Shown: positions 18,423-30,004, counted from the first letter of the stretch. The stretch is 64,000 nt of DNA from Mimachlamys varia (GCA_947623455.1 OX392538.1:34719001-34783000); one strand, 5' to 3'. The notes: generated from the sequence alone by a model not told the origin. Numbers and translations: made by a program.

Positions 18423-21034
18423 ATGAAGTTGGCCGTTTTTCTCGTTGTTGTGCTGCCGTTGGCGATTTCTTTGCCAACTAAGGAAAGGGCTTTCTCATTG
18501 AATCCTTTCCTTGAGAGCATCCGTAAGTATATCCATGTGTGCTTTTCATGTTAACGTATGTTTCATTTGGATGTAATATTTACATGGCGGGTGTCGTCGA
18601 TAACACAGAAGACGTTTACTCTTCCGCAATACCTGGTCTGATCTTTTGTTCTTTTACTATAGTCTTCATTTGGATATCTCCGTTTTTGTATTTCGCACAT
18701 AGTTTGATCCATTTTGAGTTCGGATTATGGTTTTGACGACGCTTCGGTATTCTCTAATTTTTGTCCAAGTGCTTCCTTTGTTCACTAGGGACCTGCTATT
18801 TTCTGTTCACGTCTAAGCAACCGTTTGTCATTCCGAGCGCGTCTTAAAAACTAACAAGCTTGTCAATAATGTTGTATTTTTGGAAACTATACAGAATAAT
18901 ACTAACTAGGCTGTTTTCTGAATCGATTCTAATTCAATGAGCTTTTTTCATTTCTTATATAAAGCATACATTTCTGAATGTTTTAACATATGTTTTAATA
19001 TATAACAAGGTGTTAGTTGACCCTACCAACACACTCCGTACCAAAACAGTCAAACTTAGCTCCGATAACTTGCAACCCACTCCCCCAAATTTCAGTTAAC
19101 TACAGCTGACCGTATGTTAACTTTATCATATAAAAGATAACTTTGAAGCTTTGTATTGCACCTGCCTGTCTACATGAAGTTAAAACGAAAATCATAACAT
19201 TAAGTGAGGAACTTAAATGCAAGAAATACTTTAAAGTCTAAATTTGGTCTATTTACGTTTGGACAAGCATTCCTCCAGATTCGCAGACCCAATATATCGT
19301 AAATAGTTAATTGATAAAATCACATTCTATTTTAGCATAATTGCAATTTATGGTGATACATAATTATGACGTATGTACATTCTGTAGTCTACAGATGAAA
19401 CTGAAAGAAGGTTTTTCTTATGATAGCGTCAAGGACCACAGCAAGCACGTGTAATTCGGTCTTGCCGAGAGTGGACTTTACGTAACATGTCACGTAGTCA
19501 ATACTGGTAGCACTAAGTGGCCGACCCCGGAAAGACCTGAATTATTGATTGTTACATGTACCTATGACTGGTAGTCGACACCCGGCAAGGCCGGGATTAG
19601 GCCCATCGATTGTTGCTAATTGCAAGTGCCTGTGTCGTCATGGATATTGGTCAATTAACCACAATTTATCGTGTAACGTCTTCTCCATATCACAGAGACA
19701 CCCCATATGGGAGTAAGGGACATCAACACATTTGTGCATCACTGTACAACATCATGATGTTTTTTTTCAATTCCGTTCTTACTCATTTTTTTCAGTGCAT
19801 GTATTTCACGCAGATGAGATCAAATTACTAGCTACAGATCTGATTGATCAGCTTGGATCTAACTCCAGGGAGGCGGAATGTGAAAAAGAATGTAACACCC
19901 TTGTAGACGGACAGATCGCTAATGGAACGGCCAACACCATTACACATACTGCTTGTCCTGTGGTGTGCACCTCGTAAGTAGATTTATTTCGATTTGGTTC
20001 GATTGTTTTGTCGTCCTACTAACAGCTAGGGTTGGATATCTTTGATAGCTTGTATCCTATTACATTGTTTTTATGTCATATCAACATCTATGCTAGGTTT
20101 GGTTTGGTTTTCTTGCGTCCTAATACTTTGACAGCCCCTAAAATACACACGCACTCGACACATACAATTACATCGCATACGATAAGTACAACAAAACAGG
20201 GGGGCCTGTGTCTACTCTCCTGTCTGAAGTTGTTACAAAGCAGTCAATGGGAAAATGGACAATATCCTGTATTTTTTAAAGTAAGGATTATAAGGTATTT
20301 ACTTAACTACTGCTATTTGGCCCCACCTGGGGGGAAGGGTCACCAATTCAAAAAGCTTAACCCCCATTCAACAAGGGATGTTTTACTACAAATTTGGTCA
20401 ATATCCTGTCATTCATACACAAGAAGGAGTTTTTAAATACTTTACTACATATACCCCTTATCGGGCCCCGCCCTCGATTGATACAAACTTAATTCCCATT
20501 CATTGAAGGATGCCAACAGATCAAATTTGGATAATAGCCTATCATTCTTAAAAAAAAAAAATTCAAAAACATTATCATGATTTTTTTTGAATATTGGCCC
20601 CCTCACTCGGGCCCGAAGTTGATCACACCAACCCTTTATGCAAAATTGAATCCCCTTAACTCAAGGTTACTTCAGACAAAATTTGAGCAATATACTGTCA
20701 TTCATAAAGACGAAGAAGGATCTGAAAGAATTTACTAAATTCCACATTTTAGCCCGCCCCGCAGGTCTGGGCAACCGTATATACAAAATTGATGACAATA
20801 ACGTTGATTTTATTTCGTTAAATTTAAACAGGTTACAAGTATAATGCGGGTATGGACTTTATGCAGTCGCAGGAGTGACACTGCGTCTGCAGTCAGGTCT
20901 TTAGACCATTTGGGTGAATGTTACCGAAGGTCTTATTTGTCTAATGTATTGATCTTAATTTCTTCAACAGGTTACAGCAGGTTGCCCACTTTTTGCATAT
21001 TCCAACCCCTACTCCTGGCATGGCTACCCAATAA
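18423..21034 (+). CDS. small secreted protein with CX3C-X20-CX3C core, gene 2 of a tandem pair
   Basis: Coding exons 18423-18522, 19796-19973 and 20971-21034, with the ATG exon's acceptor at 18395-18396. Intron phases (1, 2) and exon lengths (100 and 178 coding bases) match gene 1 exactly. The product is 113 residues: signal peptide MKLAVFLVVVLPLAIS, then LPTKER, the helical stretch VFHADEIKLLATDLIDQLG, the core C-EKE-C, 20 residues, C-PVV-C, and a short Pro/Thr-rich tail ending MATQ. The helical stretch and the THTACPVVC end are identical to gene 1, while the region between is strongly changed. AATAAA is at 21069-21074. Intron 1 (16944-18396) holds a family C copy (about 17100-17225) and a MITE copy; intron 2 holds another family C copy (18575-18775); intron 3 holds a multi-unit repeat (20240-20770). 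It arose by tandem duplication about 9.5 kb from gene 1. Function unknown; secretion is inferred. Confidence 0.85.
18575..18775 (+). repeat. family C repeat in intron 2 of gene 2
   Basis: TTACATGGCGGGTGTCGTCGAT, GAAGACGTTTACTCTTCCG, ATTTTGAGTTCGGATTATGG and TTCGGTATTCTCTAATTTT follow in the family order. Shorter copies lie at 17100-17225, 23615-23705, 40570-40715 and 46840-46945. Confidence 0.6.
20240..20780 (+). repeat. multi-unit repeat in intron 3 of gene 2
   Basis: Units of roughly 120-150 bp with GGCCC.ACC, CCCATTCA..AAGGATG-type sequence, ACAAATTTGGTCAATATCCTGTCATTC and a run to the next GGCCC. At least four units can be made out. An internal part (TTTGG.CAATA..CTGTCATTC) recurs near 20397, 20525 and 20680. 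Confidence 0.55.
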
Positions 21035-21068
21035 ACGCATCGCAAGGGAGACCTGATGATGGTTCTTA

Positions 21069-21074
21069 AATAAA
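21069..21074 (+). terminator. polyadenylation signal of gene 2
   Basis: AATAAA 35 bases after the stop codon. Confidence 0.7.
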
Positions 21075-21420
21075 TTAACCAATAATATATGAAACTGTTG
21101 TATTTCATTTATTAGCGTAATATGCAATATTGGAAAGTAGAGAAAAAAGTCACCTGAAAGAATTTACCGTACTGACTTTTGACTTAAAATATGTTTATTG
21201 TTCAAAAAAGGAACAAAGGATTTGGCACAGATAATGACGACTTATGAAGCCATTTCATTTCAACAGAATATATAACACAAGTGATGACACAATCTGACCA
21301 AAATACAGATATGCATTGTCAATCAGTTACAAACAGAGTGTAACTGAAACACAATATATCAGGACTCGTATGCATACGAAATCCTTCTGATAGAGTACAG
21401 ATATCTAGCTTTCTACCACA

Positions 21421-21731
21421 ATACCCCGTATTATTCCACTCTCAGACCATTGTGAACGTGCTGACTGTTGGGTAAATATATGTTATCTACCACTAGTGGA
21501 ATATGATCTTCCGGACTTTTGATTGGTTGAAAAGTTGAACTTTGACCGGAATTCACGTGGTCAAATGCAACGTACAATACCCCGTATTAGTCCACTATCA
21601 GACCATTGTAAACGTGCTGACTGTTGGATAAATATATGTTATATACCACTGGTGGAATATGATCTTCCGGACTTTTGATTGGTTGAAAAGTTGAACTTTG
21701 ACCGGGAATCACGTGGTTAAATGCAACGTGC
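21421..21731 (+). repeat. 156-bp direct tandem duplication
   Basis: ATACCCCGTATTA.TCCACT begins at 21421 and again at 21577. Both units run through CAGACCATTGT, ATGATCTTCCGGACTTTTGA and TGGTTGAAAAGTTGAACTTT to CAAATGCAACGT or TAAATGCAACGT. The units differ at only a few positions, so the duplication is recent. Confidence 0.8.
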
Positions 21732-21884
21732 TGATTGTTGACGTCGTCATCGATTGTTATCGTCGTCACAATTTGGCGGGAATATATACATGTACTAGAT
21801 GACATGTTTTCGCGCAAATTTTCCGCGGTTTACAGAAAAAAAACACTGCCACTGCGACTTAATATCATTGTGGTAGAAACATGT

Positions 21885-22029
21885 CACACGACTTGTAGTT
21901 ATTGGATATGGAATTTATTTCACTCTCGTTAATTATTTTTTAAAAGTTACAAAAGACACTCGCTAAAGATAGAACTTTAGAAATAATTAACTCGATAAAT
22001 TCCATATCCAACAACCACTCGTTGTGTAA
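21885..22029. repeat. imperfect foldback with about 50-nt arms
   Basis: TTGGATATGGAATTTAT at 21902-21918 is matched by ATAAATTCCATATCCAA at 21996-22012. The arms extend outwards (CACACGAC.TGT against ACTCGTTGTGT) and inwards (TTAATTATTT against AAATAATTAA). Confidence 0.65.
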
Positions 22030-22034
22030 TCTCT

Positions 22035-23065
22035 ATATTTAGACTTTCTCTTTTACATAAATGGACATTATATATATAATACATTACATCGGTCTCTCAT
22101 TATGAGATATTTCTTTTAAAAGAATGGTGAACGGTGATACAAATACATGGTTGTGATCTATCTTGGAGCATACTTTGTGAAAAACACAACAAAAGCTAAG
22201 TTGACATATACCGAGGAATACTTCTTATGTGTAATAAATGCTGATAATTGTTTTAAAGCTCAATTATGATAATAAATATTTATTCTTAGAATTAAATCAA
22301 TGCAGAACGTATGCTACTCTTTCTTTTAAACCCTGGGTAGAGCACACGCATTGTATCATATCTGCTGTCCCTATTGCATGATCGTGAGAAGCAAAACAAA
22401 AATATTATTTTTACAACTATTTCCTTCCTAGTGACTTACTAACTGTTAGCCTTCAGTTGATCGCTCGCCTCGTGAAAAAAGCGCAGTTCAGGAGCGAGGG
22501 TGGAGGACAAATAAACTAGGTGAAGCATGGTTAAGGGATATTTTCTTGAAGTAAGATGATAAAAGGCTTTTAAATCTTGATGGCTATTTCTCACACGAGT
22601 CTTTTGCCATAATTCAGTTTGCTGTGGAAAATTACATACATGTTAGATGTCTACCGGCCCACAAACTTCACACTATGAAGCTCTAGATCGAACCCTTTTT
22701 GTTCCTTTAGCACATCATATAACAGTATTTGCTCCTTATGTCGGCATCTATTATGAACAGTGTCTATAAATGGAACTTGAAACTGCTACTGCACATAACA
22801 TAAACAGCAAATTATTCCCGTTAAATCCCTATGCAATTGATCGGAAGTTATACTGACAATCATATCCTTCAAACTCCGCCATGGCTACCCCACTGTCCAG
22901 CACTGCTGCAGCTCCTTCCACGTCTACTGTCATTTCGGGTAGCTTTTTATTCTGTCTCTGGCCGCGCCATACCAGAGTCTCAAACAATGGTGTTTGACGT
23001 TCAGTAGTACAGAAGTGGAACGACTGGTTCATCCGTTCTCTGTATAATGCGACCAATATCCGGTC
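22035..23065. other. no supportable gene
   Basis: AT-rich DNA. A minus-strand open frame over 22829-23134 partly overlaps a family A copy and shows no domain. Confidence 0.4.
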
Positions 23066-24130
23066 TATCTCAATGGTGCCAAATGAGTGTGTGTTGAGTG
23101 AATATGAAATGGAAAGTTGCATTATGTTGCTCAAAGCCTCTTTGCGTTAGGTTTGACCGTTTGCCGATTTAAAGTGATACCACATTGAAGTATACTGCTG
23201 AAATCGCCCCCCCCCAAACAGAACACCCAATCCAGTAACTAAAGACGACGGGAAAACCAGTCGTTCCATTTCCATAATGCTAAAGGTCAAAAAAGGATTA
23301 GTAACTACCATTATTTGAGACTCTGAATATGTCTCGGTCAGGGGACAGAACCAAAAGCCTTCCTCACAGGGGCGAAGATTCAGCTAAAGGTCATATTTTC
23401 TAAGCACCAGATCACTTTAAGGCTGGCATTTGGAGCTAACTGAAAAATCATCACATCTTCAAATTTAGTGATATAAAAGAAGAGATACTAACTGGTTTAA
23501 CAAGAAATCAGGAGCTTTCAGTTGCCGTTTCCTTCTTCTACAAAAGGCTTATGCCAAAACGTATCAGTACATGTGCATGGACAAGTACAGTATTAAATAT
23601 ATTATACTAAGCTACTTTTAGTGTAGCCTCTAGTTTAATCGATTTTGAGTTTGGACTAAGTTTTGTTGACGCTATGGTATTCGATCTCTGATTTATAAAA
23701 CAATTGTGTATTTGGGAAGAAGTAAATTGTTTGTGAAAACCTTATTTGAAAGAATATTAATTGTGATAGCCTGGTTTCGCTTGGTTGGCTATTTTTATGT
23801 TCAAATAACAGCTCTGGTGATTTAAGGACGGCCTCCCGGTGTATGCTTAGTGGGTATGTGTTGAGTGCGTGTGTTGGTTGGTTGATTGCTTTTACGCCCT
23901 ATTAACAACAAGGGTCAGTTTAGGACGGCCTCTCGATGTATGCGATGTGGGGGCGTGTGTTGAGAGCGTGTGTATTTGGGAGGCGATATGTTCATGTTAG
24001 CCTCCTTGCAATAGTCTGGATTTGTTGCCGATTTTAAAGTGCTAGAAGTACACTACCCGGAATCCAAAGCAGAAAGTCCAATCTGGTCACATTATGCTGA
24101 GAACGGGTGAAGCAGTTAGGATATGCTCAT
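23066..24130 (+). repeat. cluster of three family A copies
   Basis: Copies at about 23066-23430 (3' part, ending in CTCACAGGGGCGAAGATTCAGCTAAAGGTC), 23780-23870 (5' part) and 23870-24130. The last two are head-to-tail. A family C fragment sits between the first and second copies (23615-23705). Confidence 0.55.
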
Positions 24131-24545
24131 TAAGTTGCCTACCTGCGATGGCAAATAATGCTCCAGTTCTCACCTTGATGACGTAGCTGTTACTTTGATG
24201 ATTTACATGGCACATGTTTTCGATAAAACACCTGATCTCATTCTCTTCCACGTATTCAATGTTAATTGTTCTATTTTTATATTTTAGTTTGTTCGCGATT
24301 TAATTGATTTACAGTTTAGATTACGTTGTTTAATGTTCGGTACTATCTGATCAACCAATCCCCTCCCCGAAACATTAAAAGGATGTATCCCCTTGAATAC
24401 ATATCAGTTAACGCAATAATAACAAAACATACGCTTCGGAAATTCTGAAGTGAAATGCATCATTTATTAAACAGTTATGAACAAATCCTAAATATTGGAT
24501 TCCGACGAACAACAAGCATAATAATGCAGTTTTTGATTTGAAGTG
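24131..24545. other. intergenic, no gene seen
   Basis: AT-rich spacer beyond the 3' end of the minus-strand transporter gene. Confidence 0.4.
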
Positions 24546-24551
24546 TTTATT
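24546..24551 (-). terminator. polyadenylation signal of the transporter gene
   Basis: AATAAA on the minus strand only 5 bases beyond the TAA stop (24557-24559), implying a very short 3' untranslated region unless a later signal is used. Confidence 0.6.
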
Positions 24552-24556
24552 CATTA

Positions 24557-27500
24557 TTAACTAATAAATCTATCCTCCTCAGCGTATCTCATTTTCGCTA
24601 TGTCCGGTTTTGTATCATATGTTTTTCCGTATTTACGTATGATATATTTGGTAATTACAAAACCAAATATATAAAGCAACAAAATAATTACAATTTCAAT
24701 CAGAAAGAGGTAACAATACCAAAGTGGGTCATTTTCCATCAACACACCAAGAAATAACGGATTCAAGGCACATCCTAATGTTGATGCTACAAAATAACAC
24801 GCAGACATCTTCCCAGTAATTGGCGTTATGTACTCGTTCGACCAGCTAAACAGTAAAGCAAACAAAGAAGATTGTGAAAACCCAAACAATGCCGAAAAGA
24901 ACCAAACCGCAGTATTGAAATTATACAAGGACACAATTAAAAGTCCTAGAATGGAAAAAAATAAAAGTACGAAATTAATTCCAATCAGGACTAGTGTATC
25001 TATCCACCTTTCAAAAATGACTGTAAATACCCTAGCAACTAGAACAAATATAAACACTAATGACGTCAAAAACGCTCCATCCTGTTTTGACCAATGGAAT
25101 TGTTCCACGCAGAAGGTGGACAGGAAAGCAGTATACGCGCCTTCCAATCCAGTGTAGAGGGAAATAAGGACAGCAATCAAAGAAAGTGTACAAATGATAA
25201 AAGGAGTTGGTATTTGTCTAGCCCCTTGAGGTGTGCTTCCCTTTAACATTTTAGGAATCTTTTCCTTTGAATAAAATATATACGACGTAAGAAACAGCAC
25301 ACTAGCTATGAACGATAATCCTGCACACAGTGAAAATGGAATATATATCTTCGATTCAAAAGAGCTTTCAAGAAAACGATATTCTGACAGATTGTCTGCC
25401 TTTGCGTTGTTAGGTAAAAGTGAATTATTTGACGAGCGCATGATAATTGTACTAGGAAGGCTATGTAAATCACCAACCCGATTGTTTTGTACCGAGTACA
25501 GGGTCTGCTTGCTTAAATATGCGTGTGATATATTCAGTTCGGGTTCGCTCAGGTAAGATACATTCCTTGTGAAGTTCAGTAAATGGATGTCGTTTGGTGG
25601 ATCCATCAAGAATGGAGCTACTACAAGTGGGGCCACAACGCTTCCTAAAGCGAAGATTAAGTTCATTCTTAGAATAGCAACACGCCCTTTTTTCTTCCAC
25701 AATCTAAATATTTCTGTGTTTCCACCTGAAATAAAAAAAAAAAAATAAGAAAACATAAGTAATATCGAAAAGTATAATAATATGCTTATAAAGGACATTT
25801 TACACTAATCCTCCGAATGCACGTACTTTATTAAGGATTGTACCTCATTTTGACTGCGTATACGGTAGTATGCCCGCAGTTGGCAACGAACATATTCTAT
25901 GGTGCGCGTTAATTTTCAAGTGCTATATGAAGAAAAAACATCAGAAGCGAGTTGCTAAGATGGTAACTACGATGGCCGTGGTTGCTAAGATAATATAGTC
26001 CCATTGGATTTCATCAATATATTGGTAAATTTAAAAATACACAGGGAACAACACTATTTTTCTTCATAACATCATATGTTAATTTGGTATTAAATAATAT
26101 TTCTAGCATGTCGAATGTATTTCTTTATTTTTAACGGTCGTTATGTACACGCATTGACACAGTGATCTGGTTGTGACGCGGTCCGACGTCAGACGTCACA
26201 ACTGCTGGGCGCCGCCATGTTTTCGTTACCGTCAAAGAGTTTCGAATGCGCATCATTACGAATCAAAAGTTTGCTAGAAACTATTTATTGTTTAATCACA
26301 GGAAATGAATTCCATCTATGTTCCATGTTTCAAAATCTTGTAGGAACCAAACAATGGCCGACAGCGAATACTTATTTTTCTGAAGCGTGAACGACGCCAT
26401 ATTTGAACATATATCAATCCGCCGAGCCTTTTTTCACTGCGTATACGCTAATATATTCGCAGTCAGAGCTTACTAAGCACAGGAAGGGAGAGGTGTAAAT
26501 ATATGACAATAACTGTAATTTTACAACAATTTAACATATGACATTTAACATATCAATAAACAAATAAAAATAGCCAATCGGATTCTTAACATGTCAATCT
26601 CTCAGCGATGTTTCTTGGTGCCGAGATATAACGTTTAATTCAAAGTTTATATATATACATATACCAAGGTTTAAGTTTATACATATGCCCAGATCATGCT
26701 CTTTAAATAGTTAGGAGGGATACCGACCTCATTTACACAGAAATGGTAATATATTATAGCAGATTGTAAATAAGGAAACACAGGTTGAATAACCTTGATC
26801 GATTAATGAACTAAGTATAATATCAAATTTGACATCAATATGTGATGCTAGGAAAGCATTAGACATGTTTTAATTATTTGAACAAATCAGCACTATCTAT
26901 AATGTTTTTCAACATGGCTAGCTTCTGTATGACAACATTAAAGTTTAAGAAAATATACTTTATACGATCTGAAATTATACAGTACATTTTCAATATTAAC
27001 ACACACACTTATGCTGCAGCTTTCAAGTTTAGTAGAAGATACAGTATGCCGCAAAAATGAATTAACTTCAACATACAGCTGCATTATTGTTTTTGTCTTT
27101 GGATAAAACCATACAAATAATTACCAACATGTCACCCATTTTAAAATTCAAACTCGGTAATTATATGAATTATTCTTGTTCAACAATGCATTGTAACACT
27201 CACCAGTATCCAGAATTCCAAACAAAAGTCCTATTATTGTGTAACTGCAAAGCATTGCTTCAAAGAAAGAGCACCACGGAATACTAGCTACGATGATCGA
27301 CCATATGAACAAGCATGCGCTGTACATCAATTTCTGATTTACTCGCTCATAAAGAAATCCTTGAAGCACAGAGCCAAACGAGTAACCAATAAATAATGAC
27401 GTCAAAATCCAAGATCCCTGTTCTAGGTCAGCGCCACTGATCATACGAAGGTCCAAATACGCTGGACCAAACTGTCCCTTAAACCATCCCTGAAACAAGA

Positions 27501-29498
27501 TTTTTTTTCTTAGAAAATATCATTAACTTTTCAAAACTAATCAGGTTTGTTGTACATAAGCCATCATTGTATCAATCAAAGTCCAAATTGTACAACGTTG
27601 TTCGGCATATGCTATTTTAGTTAATATTACTTAAATAAGGCAATGTCATTTTTTCCGAATGCAAAACAGTATTGCTTCAGATAGACCAAACGAGATTTAG
27701 CCGAGTAAGCTGCAGCAAAAATACCATTGCTAAAATGCTGAATTTGTATCCATAATTAATCGACTCGTAGTAATATCGACTGTAAATTCGAAAGCAATAA
27801 AACAGCGGTACATAGATTCTTACGGAAAAGTTGACATTTATTGAGGTTGGTTGGTTTGTTAATTTGCTAACGTCCTATCAACAGTTAGTGTCATTTAAAG
27901 GCCCAATATACGTAACGTTCGGCAAAACTTGATGCAAAAAACAAGCCCAATAACTTATTATTTTTATAGATTTAGTTAAGATTAACTGATATCAGCAATA
28001 TCCAAGATGACTTCTTACGCGGTTATCGGTACGGCAGCAGTTGAAACTCGGTATTTGTAAACACGCGACCATTTTGAACTGTCCTCTACCTGCGGTTTGT
28101 TATTGAAGTGGGCCCCACCTGAATTATTTTCCATTCTTTTTCAATTTTTCTGTCAGGAGTTTCTCGTTAGTTACCGCTCAGGTTTACTTCGTTTTAGGTT
28201 TAATTTTGCATGCTTTTCAACTGGATTTTTTTTAATCTTTTTTCAGATTAACGAAAAATTTCCTGAAGTTACGTATATTGGTCCTTTAAGGACGGCCTCC
28301 CGGTGTATGTCTTGTTGGCGTGTATTGACACTGTATGTATCTGGGAGGCCGTGGTATGTTGGTGTAAGCCTTCTCGCGATAGTCAGGATCGTTTGCCGAT
28401 TTAAAGTGCTACCATACTGAAGTATAATGCCGAAGGCCCCCAGCAGAACACACACCTGGTCCCATTATACTGACAACGGGTGAACCAATCGTTTCACTCC
28501 CATAATGCTGAGCGTCAAGCAGTGATTTGTAGAAACTACCATTCCCCCATAATCCATATTATCAAATTGATTAACTAAGATTACATCTGTGAACGACCAT
28601 ATTAATATCAACTCCCTTTAATTATGTTGGTGTCACACACTTAAATGATTAAACTGGAGTTCATATCTATATATAATTATACATTTTCACGACCCTTTTG
28701 AGTCAAAAACTTTTATAATTTTCAAACGATCAATCTAAGTAAGATGCACATCCTTATTATCTCTGCGTTACAGAATCCAAAGGATTTGAGATACATCTTT
28801 ATTTTCTTTAAAACCTGGGTTAAACTTGCACTTTTAAATTTTAGTCTTATTTTTTGCTGATGAAGAATAGTTTGTGATACATTTACTTTAAATATGTTAG
28901 TTCTTCCAAATATGTTATATATAGGAATAAAAATTACTAAGATTTTCAATATTTGTTATTGAACCTGTATGAAGAGACCACCAGTCATATGTGACCTTTT
29001 TGTTGCATCCCTTCGAAGGTCACATATGACAGGTTTGACTGTACTTAAAAGTTTAAACTGGAGTCAATATCTATATATAAATATATATGTTTACGACTCT
29101 TTTGAGTCCAAAGCTTTCATAATTTTCAAACGATTAATCTGATTAAAACGACATCCCTATTCTCTCTTAGTTACATATTCCTGTGCATGCGTAGAGTAAC
29201 GAAGCGATAATGGATCTGCATTTAAATAAGATTGTGCTAACGATAAAACGTTAACAAATATAATGAAACTTACTATGATAAAAAGTGTTCCATATATGCA
29301 TGCCGAGTATACAACCTTATCCTGATAGTTTATGTCTGTTCGGAATCTATGTCCAGTTTTCTTGCAGTAATCTACACAACCCCTGCTTTCTTCTTCATTT
29401 GCTGTATCGTCGAATACATCCATTTCCGCTAAATGTTGACCTTCGTTTTCACGTTTGACTGCTAAGTTAACTCCAGATTTATCGGGTACATTTTCCAT
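24557..29498 (-). CDS. major facilitator transporter, sodium-dependent glucose transporter 1 / MFSD4 type
   Basis: Three coding exons on the minus strand: 29498-29274 (75 codons), 27489-27204 and 25725-24557. Junctions are GT-AG; the first is in phase 0 and the second splits a Gly codon, giving GILDTG-GNTEIFRLW. Total 559 residues. Residues 1-60 are an acidic, cytosolic N-terminus. Segment 1 is followed by FKGQFGPAYLDL, segment 2 by an EQGSWILTSLFIGYSFGS stretch, and segment 4 ends in the GILDTGGN motif typical of this family, whose members carry sugars across the plasma membrane. After segment 5 (LRMNLIFALGSVVAPLV) a loop of about 90 residues has several N-X-S/T sites, as expected outside the cell or in the lumen. 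Segments 6-12 follow, making 12 in all. Exon 1 starts at ATG 29498 in an AAAATGG context. Intron 1 holds a MITE nested in a family A copy and a direct repeat pair; intron 2 is AT-rich. Substrate is not proven by sequence; the family call is solid. Confidence 0.88.
25726..27203. other. intron 2 of the transporter gene
   Basis: Holds two related 28-nt palindromic motifs of the form ACTGCGTATACG...CGCAGT (about 25852-25881 and 26438-26467) and a family B copy (26930-27060). No exon-like sequence was seen. Confidence 0.5.
27843..28535 (+). repeat. family A repeat split by a TTAA-flanked MITE
   Basis: The 5' part (27843-27898: TTGGTTGG, TAACGTCCTATCAACAG, GTCATTTAA) and the 3' part (28290-28535: GGACGGCCTCCCGGTGTATG through AGTGCTACCATACTGAAG to AGCGTCAAGCAGTGATT) join seamlessly when the insertion 27899-28285 and one TTAA are removed. 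It lies in intron 1 of the transporter gene, on the opposite strand. Confidence 0.7.
27899..28285. mobile_element. piggyBac-like MITE, 387 bp, TTAA target duplication
   Basis: The left end is AGGCCCAATATACGTAAC and the right end is GTTACGTATATTGGTCCT: inverted repeats of 18 bp with one mismatch. TTAA flanks both sides (27895-27898 and 28286-28289), the duplication used by piggyBac-type elements. Open frames inside show no transposase similarity, so it would need an enzyme supplied elsewhere. Confidence 0.75.
28651..29174. repeat. pair of 120-bp direct repeats around a short hairpin, in transporter intron 1
   Basis: AAACTGGAGT..ATATCTATATATAA, CCTTTTGAGTC or CTTTTGAGTC, and ATAATTTTCAAACGAT(C/T)AATCT occur at 28651-28770 and 29055-29174. 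Both end in a shortened relative of the CAATCTGA MITE end. Between them, GTCATATGTGACCTT (28984-28998) and its exact reverse complement (29016-29030) form a 15-bp hairpin. Confidence 0.65.
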
Positions 29499-29499
29499 T

Positions 29500-30004
29500 T
29501 TCCTTTAAATGAAGTGAAATGTTAGGATATTGCGATGCGATCAGTCTAGACGAAATGAATTATCAGTTTCACCTTGACATGAATATTGTAACATTAACCT
29601 AAAATGTATATTGTATTTGTTTGTTCAGTCAAGATAGGATCACGACTGCTCGCCTAGTAAGTCTAATACATATATTTATATATATCAGTACAAAACTGAT
29701 ATCTTTAGAACATGGCTTTACGCTTAGAAGATGATCGGGTCAAATTATAGAATACATTGTATATAGCATGCGTGTGTCATGTCATGTCCCTGTTAATAGC
29801 ACGTAAAATCAATCAAGCCAAACCAAACGTATCATATTATAGTATATGTAGCATGCGTGTGTTACGTGTTCTCTTCTCAGAACGATTATTCTATTTAATT
29901 TTTTTAATTTTGTTATACAAACATTATTCTTGAATTTAATATGCTTTTAACAGCTAGAAATGTAGTATATAGAATCCCACATCAAATTCAAAAGTATTTC
30001 ATCA
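29500..30004. other. upstream region of the transporter gene
   Basis: Should contain its promoter, but no convincing TATA box could be tied to a start. A fragment resembling the 3' part of family B (GCATGCGTGTGTTACGTG) occurs near 29850. Confidence 0.4.

Noticed and set aside
20032..20436. 134-codon plus-strand open frame
   Set aside because: It overlaps repeats in intron 3 of secreted-protein gene 2 and has no domain or codon pattern.
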